The notes under the pieces were generated by a model that was not told the origin of the DNA, ran no database searches, and saw only the letters and a program-made list of their open reading frames with translations. A stretch of 64,000 nucleotides of DNA from REEB95 sp035632055 (GTDB taxonomy: Bacteria > Pseudomonadota > Alphaproteobacteria > ATCC43930 > CGMCC-115725), in contig DASQHO010000006.1 of assembly GCA_035632055.1 (NCBI GenBank), positions 18,180 to 82,179 of the forward strand, read 5' to 3'. Of this stretch, positions 43,009-50,695 are shown piece by piece. The first letter of the stretch is position 1. The number at the start of each line of letters is the position of its first letter. Position numbers and translations under genes: made by a program.

Positions 43009-43786
43009 CGCCGCCACGGCACCGGTCGTGCGCGTGCACGGCCTGGCGACCAAGGTCGGCGGCAGGATCCTGGTGCGCGATGCCACCTTCGATTTGCGGT
43101 CCGGCGAGGTTCTCGGCGTGGTCGGCGCGTCCGGCGCCGGCAAATCGGTCCTGCTGCGCACGATCGTCGGCTTGACACCGCCGGCTGCCGGCACGATCGA
43201 GATTTTCGGCGAGGAGCTCGGACGGCCAGGACAGGCCGATCTGCGGCGCTTCGGCAAACTGTGGGGCGTACTGTTTCAGGACGGCGCGTTGTTCAGTTCG
43301 TTGACGGTCGCCGAGAACATAATGGTACCGCTGCGCGAGCGGCTGCACCTGTCGCCGGCGCTGATGCACGATATTGCCGCGCTCAAGATTGCGCTTGTTG
43401 GCCTTCCGTCCGATACGGCCAAGAAAATGCCGGCTGAACTATCCGGCGGTATGCGCAAGCGCGCAGGCCTCGCGCGGGCGCTGGCCCTCGATCCGAAGCT
43501 ATTGTTCCTCGACGAGCCGACCGCCGGACTTGATCCAATCGCGGCCACGGAATTTGATGGTCTCGTGCGCGATCTCAAGGAGAGCCTCGGCCTGACGGTG
43601 TTCATGGTGACCCATGACCTCGACAGCCTGATAGCGATTTGTGACCGGATTGCCGTCATCGTCGATCAGCGCTTAGTGATCGGCACGCTCGCCGAGCTAG
43701 TGCGCAATCCCCACCCCTGGATCGAGGCGTATTTCAGCGGCCCGCGTGGGCGTGCCGCGCGGATCGCCGAAGCTGCCAACGGGTAA
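42992..43786 (+). CDS. mlaF: Phospholipid ABC transporter ATP-binding protein MlaF
   Basis: ATPase of the Mla complex, about 264 residues. Walker A is GASGAGKSVLLRTIVG, the Q-loop region is LFQDGALFSSLTVAENI, the signature is LSGGMRKRAGLARALALDPKLL and Walker B is LLFLDEPTAGLDP. The MlaF-type signature GGMRKR is typical. The ATG at 42992 (MRSASDAATA) overlaps the mlaE end. It ends 4 bases before mlaD. Confidence 0.95.
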   Translation: MRSASDAATAPVVRVHGLATKVGGRILVRDATFDLRSGEVLGVVGASGAGKSVLLRTIVGLTPPAAGTIEIFGEELGRPGQADLRRFGKLWGVLFQDGALFSSLTVAENIMVPLRERLHLSPALMHDIAALKIALVGLPSDTAKKMPAELSGGMRKRAGLARALALDPKLLFLDEPTAGLDPIAATEFDGLVRDLKESLGLTVFMVTHDLDSLIAICDRIAVIVDQRLVIGTLAELVRNPHPWIEAYFSGPRGRAARIAEAANG

Positions 43787-43790
43787 GGTC

Positions 43791-44627
43791 ATGGAAACGC
43801 GCGCCGAATACGTGCTCGTCGGAGGTTTCGTCGTCATCCTGCTGGCCGGGCTGGCGGTGGTGTTGCTGTGGTTCGTCCAGGCGCCGTTCAAAGTCAGCGC
43901 TGCGCACTACGATATCTACTTCGACGGCTCGATTTCTGGTCTCGATATCGGGTCCGACGTCCGCTACAACGGCGTTCTGGTCGGCCGCGTGGCGAAGATC
44001 ACGCTCGATCCGCAACGGCCGACCCAGGTGCACGTCACCGTCGATATCAACCAGGACATGACCATACGTAGCGACGCCGTCGCCGAATTGCAGGTGAAAG
44101 GCCTCACCGGTACGGCCTTTGTCGAGATCACCGGCGGCAGCGGCACGGCGCCGCCGCTCGTCGCCGAAAATGGCCAGCGTTATCCAGTCATCCGATCGCG
44201 TTCGTCGCAATTGACGGAGCTGTTCAACGGCATGCCGGTTCTCATCCAGAAGCTGTCGACGCTTGCCGATCAGCTCAATGGAGTCACCGACGCGCAAAAC
44301 CGCGCAGCGTTCGCCGAGACGCTTGCCAATATGCGGCAAGTAAGTGCAGTGCTCGCAGCGCATTCCCGCGACATCGACACATCGCTCGGCGGCCTATCGG
44401 CGGCGGTCAAACATTTCGACCAGGCTGCCAACAATCTCGATCAGATGATGCGCGAAAGCCGGAAGCCGGTCAGCGACTTCACCAGCCGCGGTCTGCCCGA
44501 GCTGCAACAGCTCCTCGCCGATTCGCGCGTCCTGGTCACCGAGCTGACACGGCTTGTCGATTCGCTCAATCGCGATCCGTCGCAGGTGATCTACGGCAAC
44601 CGCCTGCAAGGCTATACTCCCCACTGA
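43791..44627 (+). CDS. mlaD: MCE-family substrate-binding protein MlaD
   Basis: A 278-residue periplasmic protein with one N-terminal membrane anchor (AEYVLVGGFVVILLAGLAVV) and an MCE domain (residues about 40-120: FDGSISGLDIGSDVRYNGVLVGRV). A long helical, coiled-coil-like C-terminal region follows (QLTELFNGMPVLIQKL through the DQAANNLDQMMRE segment) that probably forms the lipid tunnel. It binds phospholipid and docks on MlaE. The stop shares its last base with the start of the PqiC-like lipoprotein (TGATG). Confidence 0.95.
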   Translation: METRAEYVLVGGFVVILLAGLAVVLLWFVQAPFKVSAAHYDIYFDGSISGLDIGSDVRYNGVLVGRVAKITLDPQRPTQVHVTVDINQDMTIRSDAVAELQVKGLTGTAFVEITGGSGTAPPLVAENGQRYPVIRSRSSQLTELFNGMPVLIQKLSTLADQLNGVTDAQNRAAFAETLANMRQVSAVLAAHSRDIDTSLGGLSAAVKHFDQAANNLDQMMRESRKPVSDFTSRGLPELQQLLADSRVLVTELTRLVDSLNRDPSQVIYGNRLQGYTPH

Positions 44628-45250
44628 TGGTCATGCGGCACGTCGCGATCCTCCTCCTGACCCTGGCGCTCGCTGGCTGCAGCGGTTTGCTGCCGTCGCC
44701 GCCGCCGCCGCCGAATCTCTACCGGCTGTCGCCTGCCCAATCTGCACCGGCTGACGATTCGATGATCGCGGCGCAAATCCTCGTCGGCGGCATCGCCGCG
44801 CCCGGCGCGCTTGATACGGCCCGGATCGCGCTCAGTCCGAGCGCGACGCGCCTTGAATATTACGCCGACGCGGAATGGACCGACCGGGCACCTGCCTTGG
44901 TCGAGAACCTGCTGCTCGATACGCTCGCGCATGCGGGCCGGTTCAGCCGGGTAGCGCGGCGGTCGCTGGCGCTGCATGCCGATTACGTCGTACTCGGCGC
45001 GCTCGATCATTTCGAGGCGGATTACAGCGCCGGCGCGCCGCCGCAAATACGGGTGACGATCGATTTACGGGTGCTGCGCATGCCCGACGGCGACATTCTC
45101 GCGCAACGGCAATTCGCCGCTGTCGTGCCGGCGGCCCAAAACACCGTGCCGGCGGTCGTCGACGCGTTCGACGCCGCAAGCCACCAGGCGCTGCGCGACG
45201 CGCCGGCCTGGATCGCCGGCTCCCTGCCACGGACCGCGAAACGGTCTTGA
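44627..45250 (+). CDS. ABC-type transport auxiliary lipoprotein, PqiC/YmbA-like
   Basis: A 207-residue lipoprotein with the lipobox LALAGC (Cys near residue 19), a proline-rich linker and a family domain resembling DUF330/PqiC (PNLYRLSPA, RIALSPSATRLEYYADAEWTDRAPALVENLLLD). Such lipoproteins sit in the outer membrane and complete MCE transport systems. It is coupled to mlaD upstream and to the histidine-rich gene downstream (TTGA overlap). Confidence 0.88.
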   Translation: MVMRHVAILLLTLALAGCSGLLPSPPPPPNLYRLSPAQSAPADDSMIAAQILVGGIAAPGALDTARIALSPSATRLEYYADAEWTDRAPALVENLLLDTLAHAGRFSRVARRSLALHADYVVLGALDHFEADYSAGAPPQIRVTIDLRVLRMPDGDILAQRQFAAVVPAAQNTVPAVVDAFDAASHQALRDAPAWIAGSLPRTAKRS

Positions 45251-46026
45251 CGATCTTGCCGTTGCAGCGTCCCGACCGGACTATACTCGAGTGTCAGGCG
45301 CGCTACGGCGAGAACGTCGTGCGATGGCGTGACACCCTGGCGCATGATGGACGCACTGTCGTTTCGGCTGCGCTCGGCGGCGTGAGCCGCGTATATCACT
45401 GGCGCCATTATCCGGCGGGCGACGTCTACGACCCGGCGACACACGCGCAGTATTTCTATCATGCGCATTCGCCGCAACCGCGCACCGCTATTCATGGCGA
45501 ACACGGCCATTTCCACGCCTTCCTGCGCGCGGGCGGGCTCAAGCCGGGCGCGCGGCCGCTCGTCATGCCCGAGCTGGCGATCGCCGGCCATCCCGCGACA
45601 CCGGCGCCGTCCGCGCCGTCCGCGCCGGCGCCGGCCGGCGAGCCCGACGAGCCCTGGGTTCATCTCGTTGCGGTCGCGATGGATCGCGCCGGAAAGCCGT
45701 TGCGTCTCTTCACGACCAACCGTTGGGTCACTGGCGAGACCTGGTACGGTGCGGCCGACATCACTGCATCGCTCGATCGCTTCGCCATAGGCGGTGAGCA
45801 GGCGAGCCCGCTCGACCAATGGCTCACGGCGTTGCTTGGCCTGTTCCGGCCGACAATCGTCCGTTTACTGGCGGAGCGTGATGCGGCGGTGATGGATTTT
45901 CGCCGCCGCCGGCGCGGGAAGGTGCATGTGCTGGAGGACCGGCGTCTCGAAATCACCTCGGCAGCGGCGATCGACGTCGACGCCGAAATCCGCCGTATCG
46001 CGGCGGCGCTACGCCACGTCGCCTAG
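45247..46026 (+). CDS. Conserved protein of unknown function with His-rich motif (possibly DUF6969)
   Basis: About 259 residues if started at the TTG at 45247, which overlaps the PqiC-like gene stop. No signal peptide or membrane segment. The striking feature is a cluster of histidines and aromatic residues, YHWRHYPAGDVYDPATHAQYFYHAHS followed by HGEHGHFHAFLRAGG, which could bind metal. A Pro/Ala spacer (about residues 118-135) precedes the conserved DEPWVHLVAVAMDRAGKPLRLFTTNRWVTGE segment. I associate this layout with DUF6969-type proteins but cannot be sure. Its coupling to the Mla operon is the only hint of role. Confidence 0.62.
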   Translation: MTILPLQRPDRTILECQARYGENVVRWRDTLAHDGRTVVSAALGGVSRVYHWRHYPAGDVYDPATHAQYFYHAHSPQPRTAIHGEHGHFHAFLRAGGLKPGARPLVMPELAIAGHPATPAPSAPSAPAPAGEPDEPWVHLVAVAMDRAGKPLRLFTTNRWVTGETWYGAADITASLDRFAIGGEQASPLDQWLTALLGLFRPTIVRLLAERDAAVMDFRRRRRGKVHVLEDRRLEITSAAAIDVDAEIRRIAAALRHVA

Positions 46027-46033
46027 GCGGCGC

Positions 46034-46285
46034 TCAGTGGTTTGAAATGGCGGCTTGTCCATTAGGCGCCGGCTCGTCGTTGGCGCGCAGACAGGCACGG
46101 CGGTAGTTCTCGCGATCAGCGTTGCCTTGCGGTGTGTAATCCGGAAATAGCCGAGCCGCTTCGCGGGCGCAACGGTCGGCGACGGCCCAAACGCTATTGC
46201 TCTCAGTCCGCGGATCAGCTGCAGCAGGAGCCACCGTCAGCAGCGCTAGTGTCAGAACGCCGAGAACAATGTGCAACCGCGTCAT
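46034..46285 (-). CDS. Small secreted hypothetical protein with paired cysteines
   Basis: An 83-residue protein. Residues 1-23 form a signal peptide (ending APAAA-D). The mature part has two cysteines in VADRCAREAARLFPDY and NYRRACLRANDE, likely a disulfide in the periplasm, and resembles other short alphaproteobacterial periplasmic hypotheticals. No known family is recognised. The start overlaps the stop of the upstream 124-residue protein (ATGA), in an operon with the flavin monooxygenase. Confidence 0.66.
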   Translation of the reverse strand: MTRLHIVLGVLTLALLTVAPAAADPRTESNSVWAVADRCAREAARLFPDYTPQGNADRENYRRACLRANDEPAPNGQAAISNH

Positions 46286-46656
46286 CGTGTGTCCTTGATC
46301 CGGCTAGATGCGCGCCGCCGGCTTGTGCCGCTCAAAGTAGCGAGCGCCAGATAGAGCGAATATAGCACAGCCGGCGCGACGATGATCAGCACCGATCGGG
46401 CCTGTTCCCGGCGCAATTGCGTCTCCGCCTTACGGCGGGCTGTGGCGAGGCAGGTTGTGGCTTCCGGCCCTAAGCGAGCGCCGCAGCGATCGGCGATATA
46501 GTCGTCGACGGTCGTGATTCGGCCGTCAATGCGCAACGCGGCGTTGAATTGCGGCAAGAGCCGCGCTCCCATCACCAGCGTCCATACCGCGATCAGAAGA
46601 ACGATATAGGCCGAAAGCCGGCGGCCGTGGGGTATGCGCGATTGGGCCGCGTTCAT
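46282..46656 (-). CDS. Hypothetical two-helix membrane protein
   Basis: A 124-residue protein with two predicted membrane helices (about residues 16-34, YIVLLIAVWTLVMGARLL, and 90-108, VLIIVAPAVLYSLYLALATL). Between them is a loop with two cysteines (DYIADRCGARLGPEATTCLATARRK) and a basic tail. The DRC-x-C pattern echoes the downstream 83-residue protein, so the two may be related or interact. No family is recognised. The ATG overlaps the monooxygenase stop. Confidence 0.63.
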   Translation of the reverse strand: MNAAQSRIPHGRRLSAYIVLLIAVWTLVMGARLLPQFNAALRIDGRITTVDDYIADRCGARLGPEATTCLATARRKAETQLRREQARSVLIIVAPAVLYSLYLALATLSGTSRRRASSRIKDTR

Positions 46657-47858
46657 TCAATCTCCGTTGCGCGTCGCACACTCCAGATCATCGAACTTCT
46701 GACCAAGTAGGCCTTGTGGCTCGCGCGGTCCGCGGCAGTGCGGCGCAGCTCGTCAAGCCGCTGCGTCCGTACGGCGGGATCACGTTCCTGCAATAACTCC
46801 TTGTTGCGGATCGACTGTGCCTGGACGAATTCGATGTTTGCCGCGCGTCGCTGCCGTACGTAACGGTCGAGCAGAGAGTCAGGCGCTTCGCCTCGCCATA
46901 CCGGGCCCAGCTTCTCGACCAAGTTGAAGGCGCCGTGCAGCGCACCGTTGAGGCCGAAGGCACCGAGGGGATTGTTGACGTGCGCCGCGTCGCCAACGAG
47001 CAGCATGCGGCCGCGGCGGAACTCGCGGGCGACGCGCTGATGCACGCGATAGGTCGATTTGTGCTCGACGCCGTAGTATCGGTTCCACGGCAAGAAATTC
47101 TGCAGCGCGCGCTCGACGAAATCCGCTGCCAGCACCTGGTCCTCGGGCAGGTCGGCGTCGGTCGGGAACAGCACGCGCCACAAACCCGGCGGTCCGTCGT
47201 GTGGCATCTTGAAGATCGCCGACCAGTCGACCGGGTCCGAGACATAGGCGTTCATGGTAAAGCCTTCCGGCGCGAGATCGCGGTCGATGCCGGCGACCAG
47301 GAAGCGTTCGGGCCACGTAAACCCTTCGAATGCGACGTTCATGATGTGGCGCACCGCGCTGCGGCCGCCGTCGGCGCCGATCAGATAGCTGCCGCGCACA
47401 GTCTCGACGCCGTCCGCCGTGGCGAAGTGCGCGGTAACGCCGTCGCCGTCCTGGGTCGCGTCAAGGAAACGGCGCTGCCAGCGCACGCTGCCACCCAGCG
47501 TCTCGAATCGCTTCAGTAGCAAAGGCGTCAGCTTGAATTGCTCGCAATGAAAGCGGAACGGATAGGGCGTCAGATCGGCGATCAGCGACAAATCCCACTC
47601 GACGATCACGCCCTCGGCGCGGCCGCGGATCTGCCAGCGTGGCACGCGATAACCGAGTGCCAGGAAATCCTGGCCGACGCCGATGCCGTCGAGCATTTCC
47701 AGTGTTGGCGGATGGAAACTGCCCGCGCGCAGGTCGCGCGGCAGGCATGGTTCCGCCTCGTAAACCGTGACGGCGACGTCCTGGAGGGCGAGTCCGACCG
47801 CGACGGCGAGTCCGGCGGGGCCTCCGCCGACGACGATCACTGGTGCGCGCGAATCCAT
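46653..47858 (-). CDS. FAD-dependent aromatic-type monooxygenase
   Basis: A 401-residue group A flavoprotein hydroxylase. The N-terminal dinucleotide motif GGGPAGLAVAVGLALQ, the DG motif DGGRSAVRHIM and the C-terminal GDAAHVNNPLGAFGLNGALHGAFNL (GD motif) are all present. Relatives hydroxylate phenols or 3-hydroxyphenylpropionate using NAD(P)H. I use the ATG at 47858 (MDSRAPVIVVGG), preceded by GAGGGG; a TTG start further up is weaker. The aromatic substrate is unknown. The gene is coupled to two small envelope genes, an unusual partnership. Confidence 0.84.
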   Translation of the reverse strand: MDSRAPVIVVGGGPAGLAVAVGLALQDVAVTVYEAEPCLPRDLRAGSFHPPTLEMLDGIGVGQDFLALGYRVPRWQIRGRAEGVIVEWDLSLIADLTPYPFRFHCEQFKLTPLLLKRFETLGGSVRWQRRFLDATQDGDGVTAHFATADGVETVRGSYLIGADGGRSAVRHIMNVAFEGFTWPERFLVAGIDRDLAPEGFTMNAYVSDPVDWSAIFKMPHDGPPGLWRVLFPTDADLPEDQVLAADFVERALQNFLPWNRYYGVEHKSTYRVHQRVAREFRRGRMLLVGDAAHVNNPLGAFGLNGALHGAFNLVEKLGPVWRGEAPDSLLDRYVRQRRAANIEFVQAQSIRNKELLQERDPAVRTQRLDELRRTAADRASHKAYLVRSSMIWSVRRATEIE

Positions 47859-47927
47859 CCGACCCCTCGGCGGGATCAGACCTTTTGGCAAACCTCCATG
47901 TCAACGCACATCTGGCCGAAGCCGGGC

Positions 47928-48554
47928 CTACATTGGCGGCTTGACGCCTTTGTTTTCCACCGTGACGTTGGTCGTTGCCAAGCTGCCGTCGGGCTGTTTG
48001 GCGGCAAGGATGAACACCGCGCGATCATGTTGCAACATGCTCGGGTCGCCGGGTGCATAGGTGACGATGGGCGTCTTGCGGTCGACTTCAATGTCCGTTC
48101 TTTCGCCTTTGTAGGTCACGGTCAAGACCTTGCCACCTCTGACCGTCGCAATTCCGGCGACGATCGCGTTTGTCATCAGGCTATTGGGGGCGAGATCCCA
48201 TGGGATCTGGCCTTCGGGCACGACGCCGCGTTGCGCTGGCAGGAAGATGTGAACTTCGATGGCGTGCAGATTGCCGTCCTTGCCGCGGACCGTGGTTGCG
48301 GCAACGAAGTCGCCGTCGTGAATGTCGTCGATATGTTTGCGAACCACCGTCCGCACTACGAAGTTCGGCGCCAGCGCGACCGTCATCAGTGCGCCGGACG
48401 GCGTCCTGACGGTCAGAGAGTGATCGGTGAGGGCGTCGATCGTGCCGCGCACCCGGCTGGGCGGCGTCCGCGGTGCCTGCGCATAAGCGAGCGGTGTTGC
48501 GGCAATAAGGCCGAGCCCAATGAACGCCGCCGCGGCCACGATGGTCCAACGCAT
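47928..48554 (-). CDS. Secreted hypothetical protein, beta-rich (OB-fold/DUF5666-like)
   Basis: A 208-residue exported protein. The signal peptide (residues 1-24) ends ATPLAYA-Q. The mature region is beta-rich with repeated strand-like segments (RVRGTIDALTDHSLTVRT, GDFVAATTVRG, ATTNVTVENKGVKPP), resembling small OB-fold proteins that are often mis-annotated. GGAGG precedes the ATG at 48554. The only neighbours are the monooxygenase operon downstream and pssA upstream, with gaps on both sides. Function is unknown. Confidence 0.7.
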   Translation of the reverse strand: MRWTIVAAAAFIGLGLIAATPLAYAQAPRTPPSRVRGTIDALTDHSLTVRTPSGALMTVALAPNFVVRTVVRKHIDDIHDGDFVAATTVRGKDGNLHAIEVHIFLPAQRGVVPEGQIPWDLAPNSLMTNAIVAGIATVRGGKVLTVTYKGERTDIEVDRKTPIVTYAPGDPSMLQHDRAVFILAAKQPDGSLATTNVTVENKGVKPPM

Positions 48555-48635
48555 GGTATACCTCCGTGTTACCCGAACGTCCGGCGCTTCTAGCACGGAC
48601 ACGAAGTCCGTAAGCATCACAGCCGCTTGAGCGGA

Positions 48636-49430
48636 TCAGGGTTGACTGAGGCGCGGCGCACGCAATTCCTCGGCGGCGCTCCGCAATCTCGCATATGCGC
48701 GAATGCTGACTGGTATCGAGCCGATATAGAGCGCGCCGATGATCAGCAGCGTAATCCACGGCTCGGTCGTCAGGAACGCAGCCAGCGCGCCCACCAGCAG
48801 CAGGGTGGGCAGAACCCACTCGCGCGGAATGCGGAAGCTTTTGAACGCGAAGGTGGGCACCCGGCTCACCATCAGCGCCGCGACCGCCGCCAGCACGGCG
48901 CCACACAGGATTGGCGAGCGGAAGAGGCCAATGCCGCTCTCGAAATAGAGAAACATCGGGATCATCACCAATCCAGCGCCGGCCGGCGCCGGTACGCCAG
49001 TAAAGAAGTTGTAGGCGTAAGGCGGCAACTCGGCGCCGATCTGTGTATTGAACCGCGCCAGCCGCAGCGCCGTGCACACCGCGAACAGGAGCGCCAGCGC
49101 CCACCCGATGCCGTGCAGCGAATCCATCGTCCAGATGTCGAGCATGATCGCTGGCGCGGCGCCAAAGCTGACGAAATCGGACAGCGAATCGAGTTCGGCA
49201 CCGAAGCTCGATGTTCCTTTAAGCAGGCGCGCGATGCGACCGTCGATGCCATCGAGGATTCCGGCGATGATGATCGCCGCCGTCGCCTGCTCGAAGCGGT
49301 CGAGAAAAGCGAGGCGGATCGCGGTCATGCCGGCGCACAGCGCGAGCAGAGTCAGGATGTTGGGAATCATCCGGTTGAGCGAAAACGCTCCCATCGGTCG
49401 GACACGAACGCGCGGACGGCGCAACGCCAT
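48636..49430 (-). CDS. pssA: CDP-diacylglycerol-serine O-phosphatidyltransferase
   Basis: Makes phosphatidylserine from CDP-diacylglycerol and serine. The 264-residue membrane protein carries the CDP-alcohol phosphotransferase motif DG-x2-DG(R)-x8-G-x3-D-x3-D (GILDGIDGRIARLL then SSFGAELDSLSDFVSFG) and about eight helices. The ATG at 49430 overlaps the psd stop (ATGA). With psd it gives the complete route to phosphatidylethanolamine. It is the last gene of the run that begins with moxR. Confidence 0.95.
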   Translation of the reverse strand: MALRRPRVRVRPMGAFSLNRMIPNILTLLALCAGMTAIRLAFLDRFEQATAAIIIAGILDGIDGRIARLLKGTSSFGAELDSLSDFVSFGAAPAIMLDIWTMDSLHGIGWALALLFAVCTALRLARFNTQIGAELPPYAYNFFTGVPAPAGAGLVMIPMFLYFESGIGLFRSPILCGAVLAAVAALMVSRVPTFAFKSFRIPREWVLPTLLLVGALAAFLTTEPWITLLIIGALYIGSIPVSIRAYARLRSAAEELRAPRLSQP

Positions 49431-50116
49431 CAGTGCACCATGCCCGAGCGCGCGGTTTCGCTGGCGCGTGCATCGGCCAGCACCGTCTCGCCGCCGACCA
49501 TGCGCTGGCCGACGATGGCGAAGTGGGACCACGAAGGCGGCAGGTAAAGATCGGTGCGGCTGCCAAACCGAATCAGGCCCAGCCGTTGTCCGGCGATTAC
49601 GTTCTGGCCTTCGGTCAGTTCACACAGAATGCGGCGCGCGATCAGACCCGCGATCTGCACCACGGCAATCTCGGCGCCGTCGGGCAGCGCCAAACGGATT
49701 GCCATGCGCTCGTTGTCCTCGCTCGCCTTGTCGAGGGCGGCATTGACGAATTTGCCCTTGCGGTAGGCGGCCTTCACCACGCGCCCGGCGGCCGGCACGC
49801 GGTTCACGTGCACGTCAAAGATCGACAGAAAAATGCCGATCCGCCGCATCGGCGCGTCACCCATGCCGAGTTCGGGCGGCGGCACGGCTTCGTCAACCGC
49901 CACGATCACGCCATCGGCCGGCGCGACCACCAAGCCTTCGCGCTGCGGCGTGACGCGCCATGGATTGCGGAAGAAGGTCACGCACCAGATCGTCGCGATC
50001 ACGCCGAGCCAGCCGAGCGGCTGCGCGATCCAGAACAGGATCAACGTCACCGCCGCGAAGATCAGAATGAACCGCCAGCCATCGGGATGGATGGGCGGCA
50101 AAGCCCGGCACCACAT
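49430..50116 (-). CDS. psd: Phosphatidylserine decarboxylase proenzyme (short form)
   Basis: A 228-residue inner-membrane enzyme that converts phosphatidylserine to phosphatidylethanolamine. Two N-terminal helices are followed by the catalytic domain with the conserved FLSIFDVHVNRVPAAG and IAGLIARRILC segments. The self-cleavage site that produces the pyruvoyl group is GSR (IRFGSRTDLYLP), the form used by many alphaproteobacterial short enzymes. AGGAGG precedes the ATG at 50116. Co-directional with the MoxR operon, 72 bases after the small membrane protein gene. Confidence 0.95.
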   Translation of the reverse strand: MWCRALPPIHPDGWRFILIFAAVTLILFWIAQPLGWLGVIATIWCVTFFRNPWRVTPQREGLVVAPADGVIVAVDEAVPPPELGMGDAPMRRIGIFLSIFDVHVNRVPAAGRVVKAAYRKGKFVNAALDKASEDNERMAIRLALPDGAEIAVVQIAGLIARRILCELTEGQNVIAGQRLGLIRFGSRTDLYLPPSWSHFAIVGQRMVGGETVLADARASETARSGMVH

Positions 50117-50188
50117 AAGGTTCCTCCTCGGCGCGGACCCTAGCAAATCCGGTAGGGCTTAGCCCACTGCGTTCGGCAACGCTTTCGA

Positions 50189-50692
50189 TTAAGGCGCGTT
50201 GCGGTCCTGGCCGACTAGAAAAATGATCAGGTCCCAGGCATTGCGGATACTGGCGACGATCAAAAGACCGAACGCCGCGGCGAGCGTCTCGAGGCTGAAC
50301 CGGTTCTGCGCGACGATCATGACCGCGGCGACGACGATGCCGACGTAACCGAGGAGCGGCAGGCCGCCGTACCATAGCCGGTCGACGTGATCGACTTTAC
50401 TGTGCAGCACTTGCCAGCAAATATGTGCTGCGGCCGCCAGGCCGATGAGCCCGCCGATCACGCCGATGATGCCCAGGGTCTGGCGATCCAATGTTGGCAC
50501 GACCAGCAGCGCGCAGGCCAGCAGCACGACCGACAGGTGGATCACGGTTGGCGTCACGAACGACGCGATTGCGGCGGCTCGCGCCCGCGTCATATTGCGG
50601 CCGCCGATCGAGGCGACGATGAACATCGCGCCGATCAGCGTGCCTGCCGCCGTCGCCAGAATGACGTAGAAATCGTGCCAACTGTCGAGCAT
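50189..50692 (-). CDS. Small five-helix membrane protein of unknown function
   Basis: A 167-residue protein predicted to span the membrane about five times (FYVILATAAGTLIGAMFIVAS, IHLSVVLLACALLVVP, IIGVIGGLIGLAAAAH, GGLPLLGYVGIVVAAVMIVA and a last C-terminal helix). There is one charged loop (HSKVDHVDRLWYG). No catalytic motif is visible and no family is recognised. It starts 3 bases after the large membrane protein gene and precedes psd, so it is probably part of the MoxR-DUF58-psd operon. Confidence 0.75.
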   Translation of the reverse strand: MLDSWHDFYVILATAAGTLIGAMFIVASIGGRNMTRARAAAIASFVTPTVIHLSVVLLACALLVVPTLDRQTLGIIGVIGGLIGLAAAAHICWQVLHSKVDHVDRLWYGGLPLLGYVGIVVAAVMIVAQNRFSLETLAAAFGLLIVASIRNAWDLIIFLVGQDRNAP

Positions 50693-50695
50693 GGT

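Noticed and set aside
41986..43257. Minus-strand open frame of about 420 residues over mlaE/mlaF
   Set aside because: Antisense to well-identified mla genes, with His/Arg/Asp-rich nonsense composition.
45600..45640. Tandem repeat-like GCGCCGTCC units
   Set aside because: They encode a Pro/Ala spacer (APSAPSAPAPAG) inside the His-rich protein and do not extend beyond it; not a genomic repeat array.
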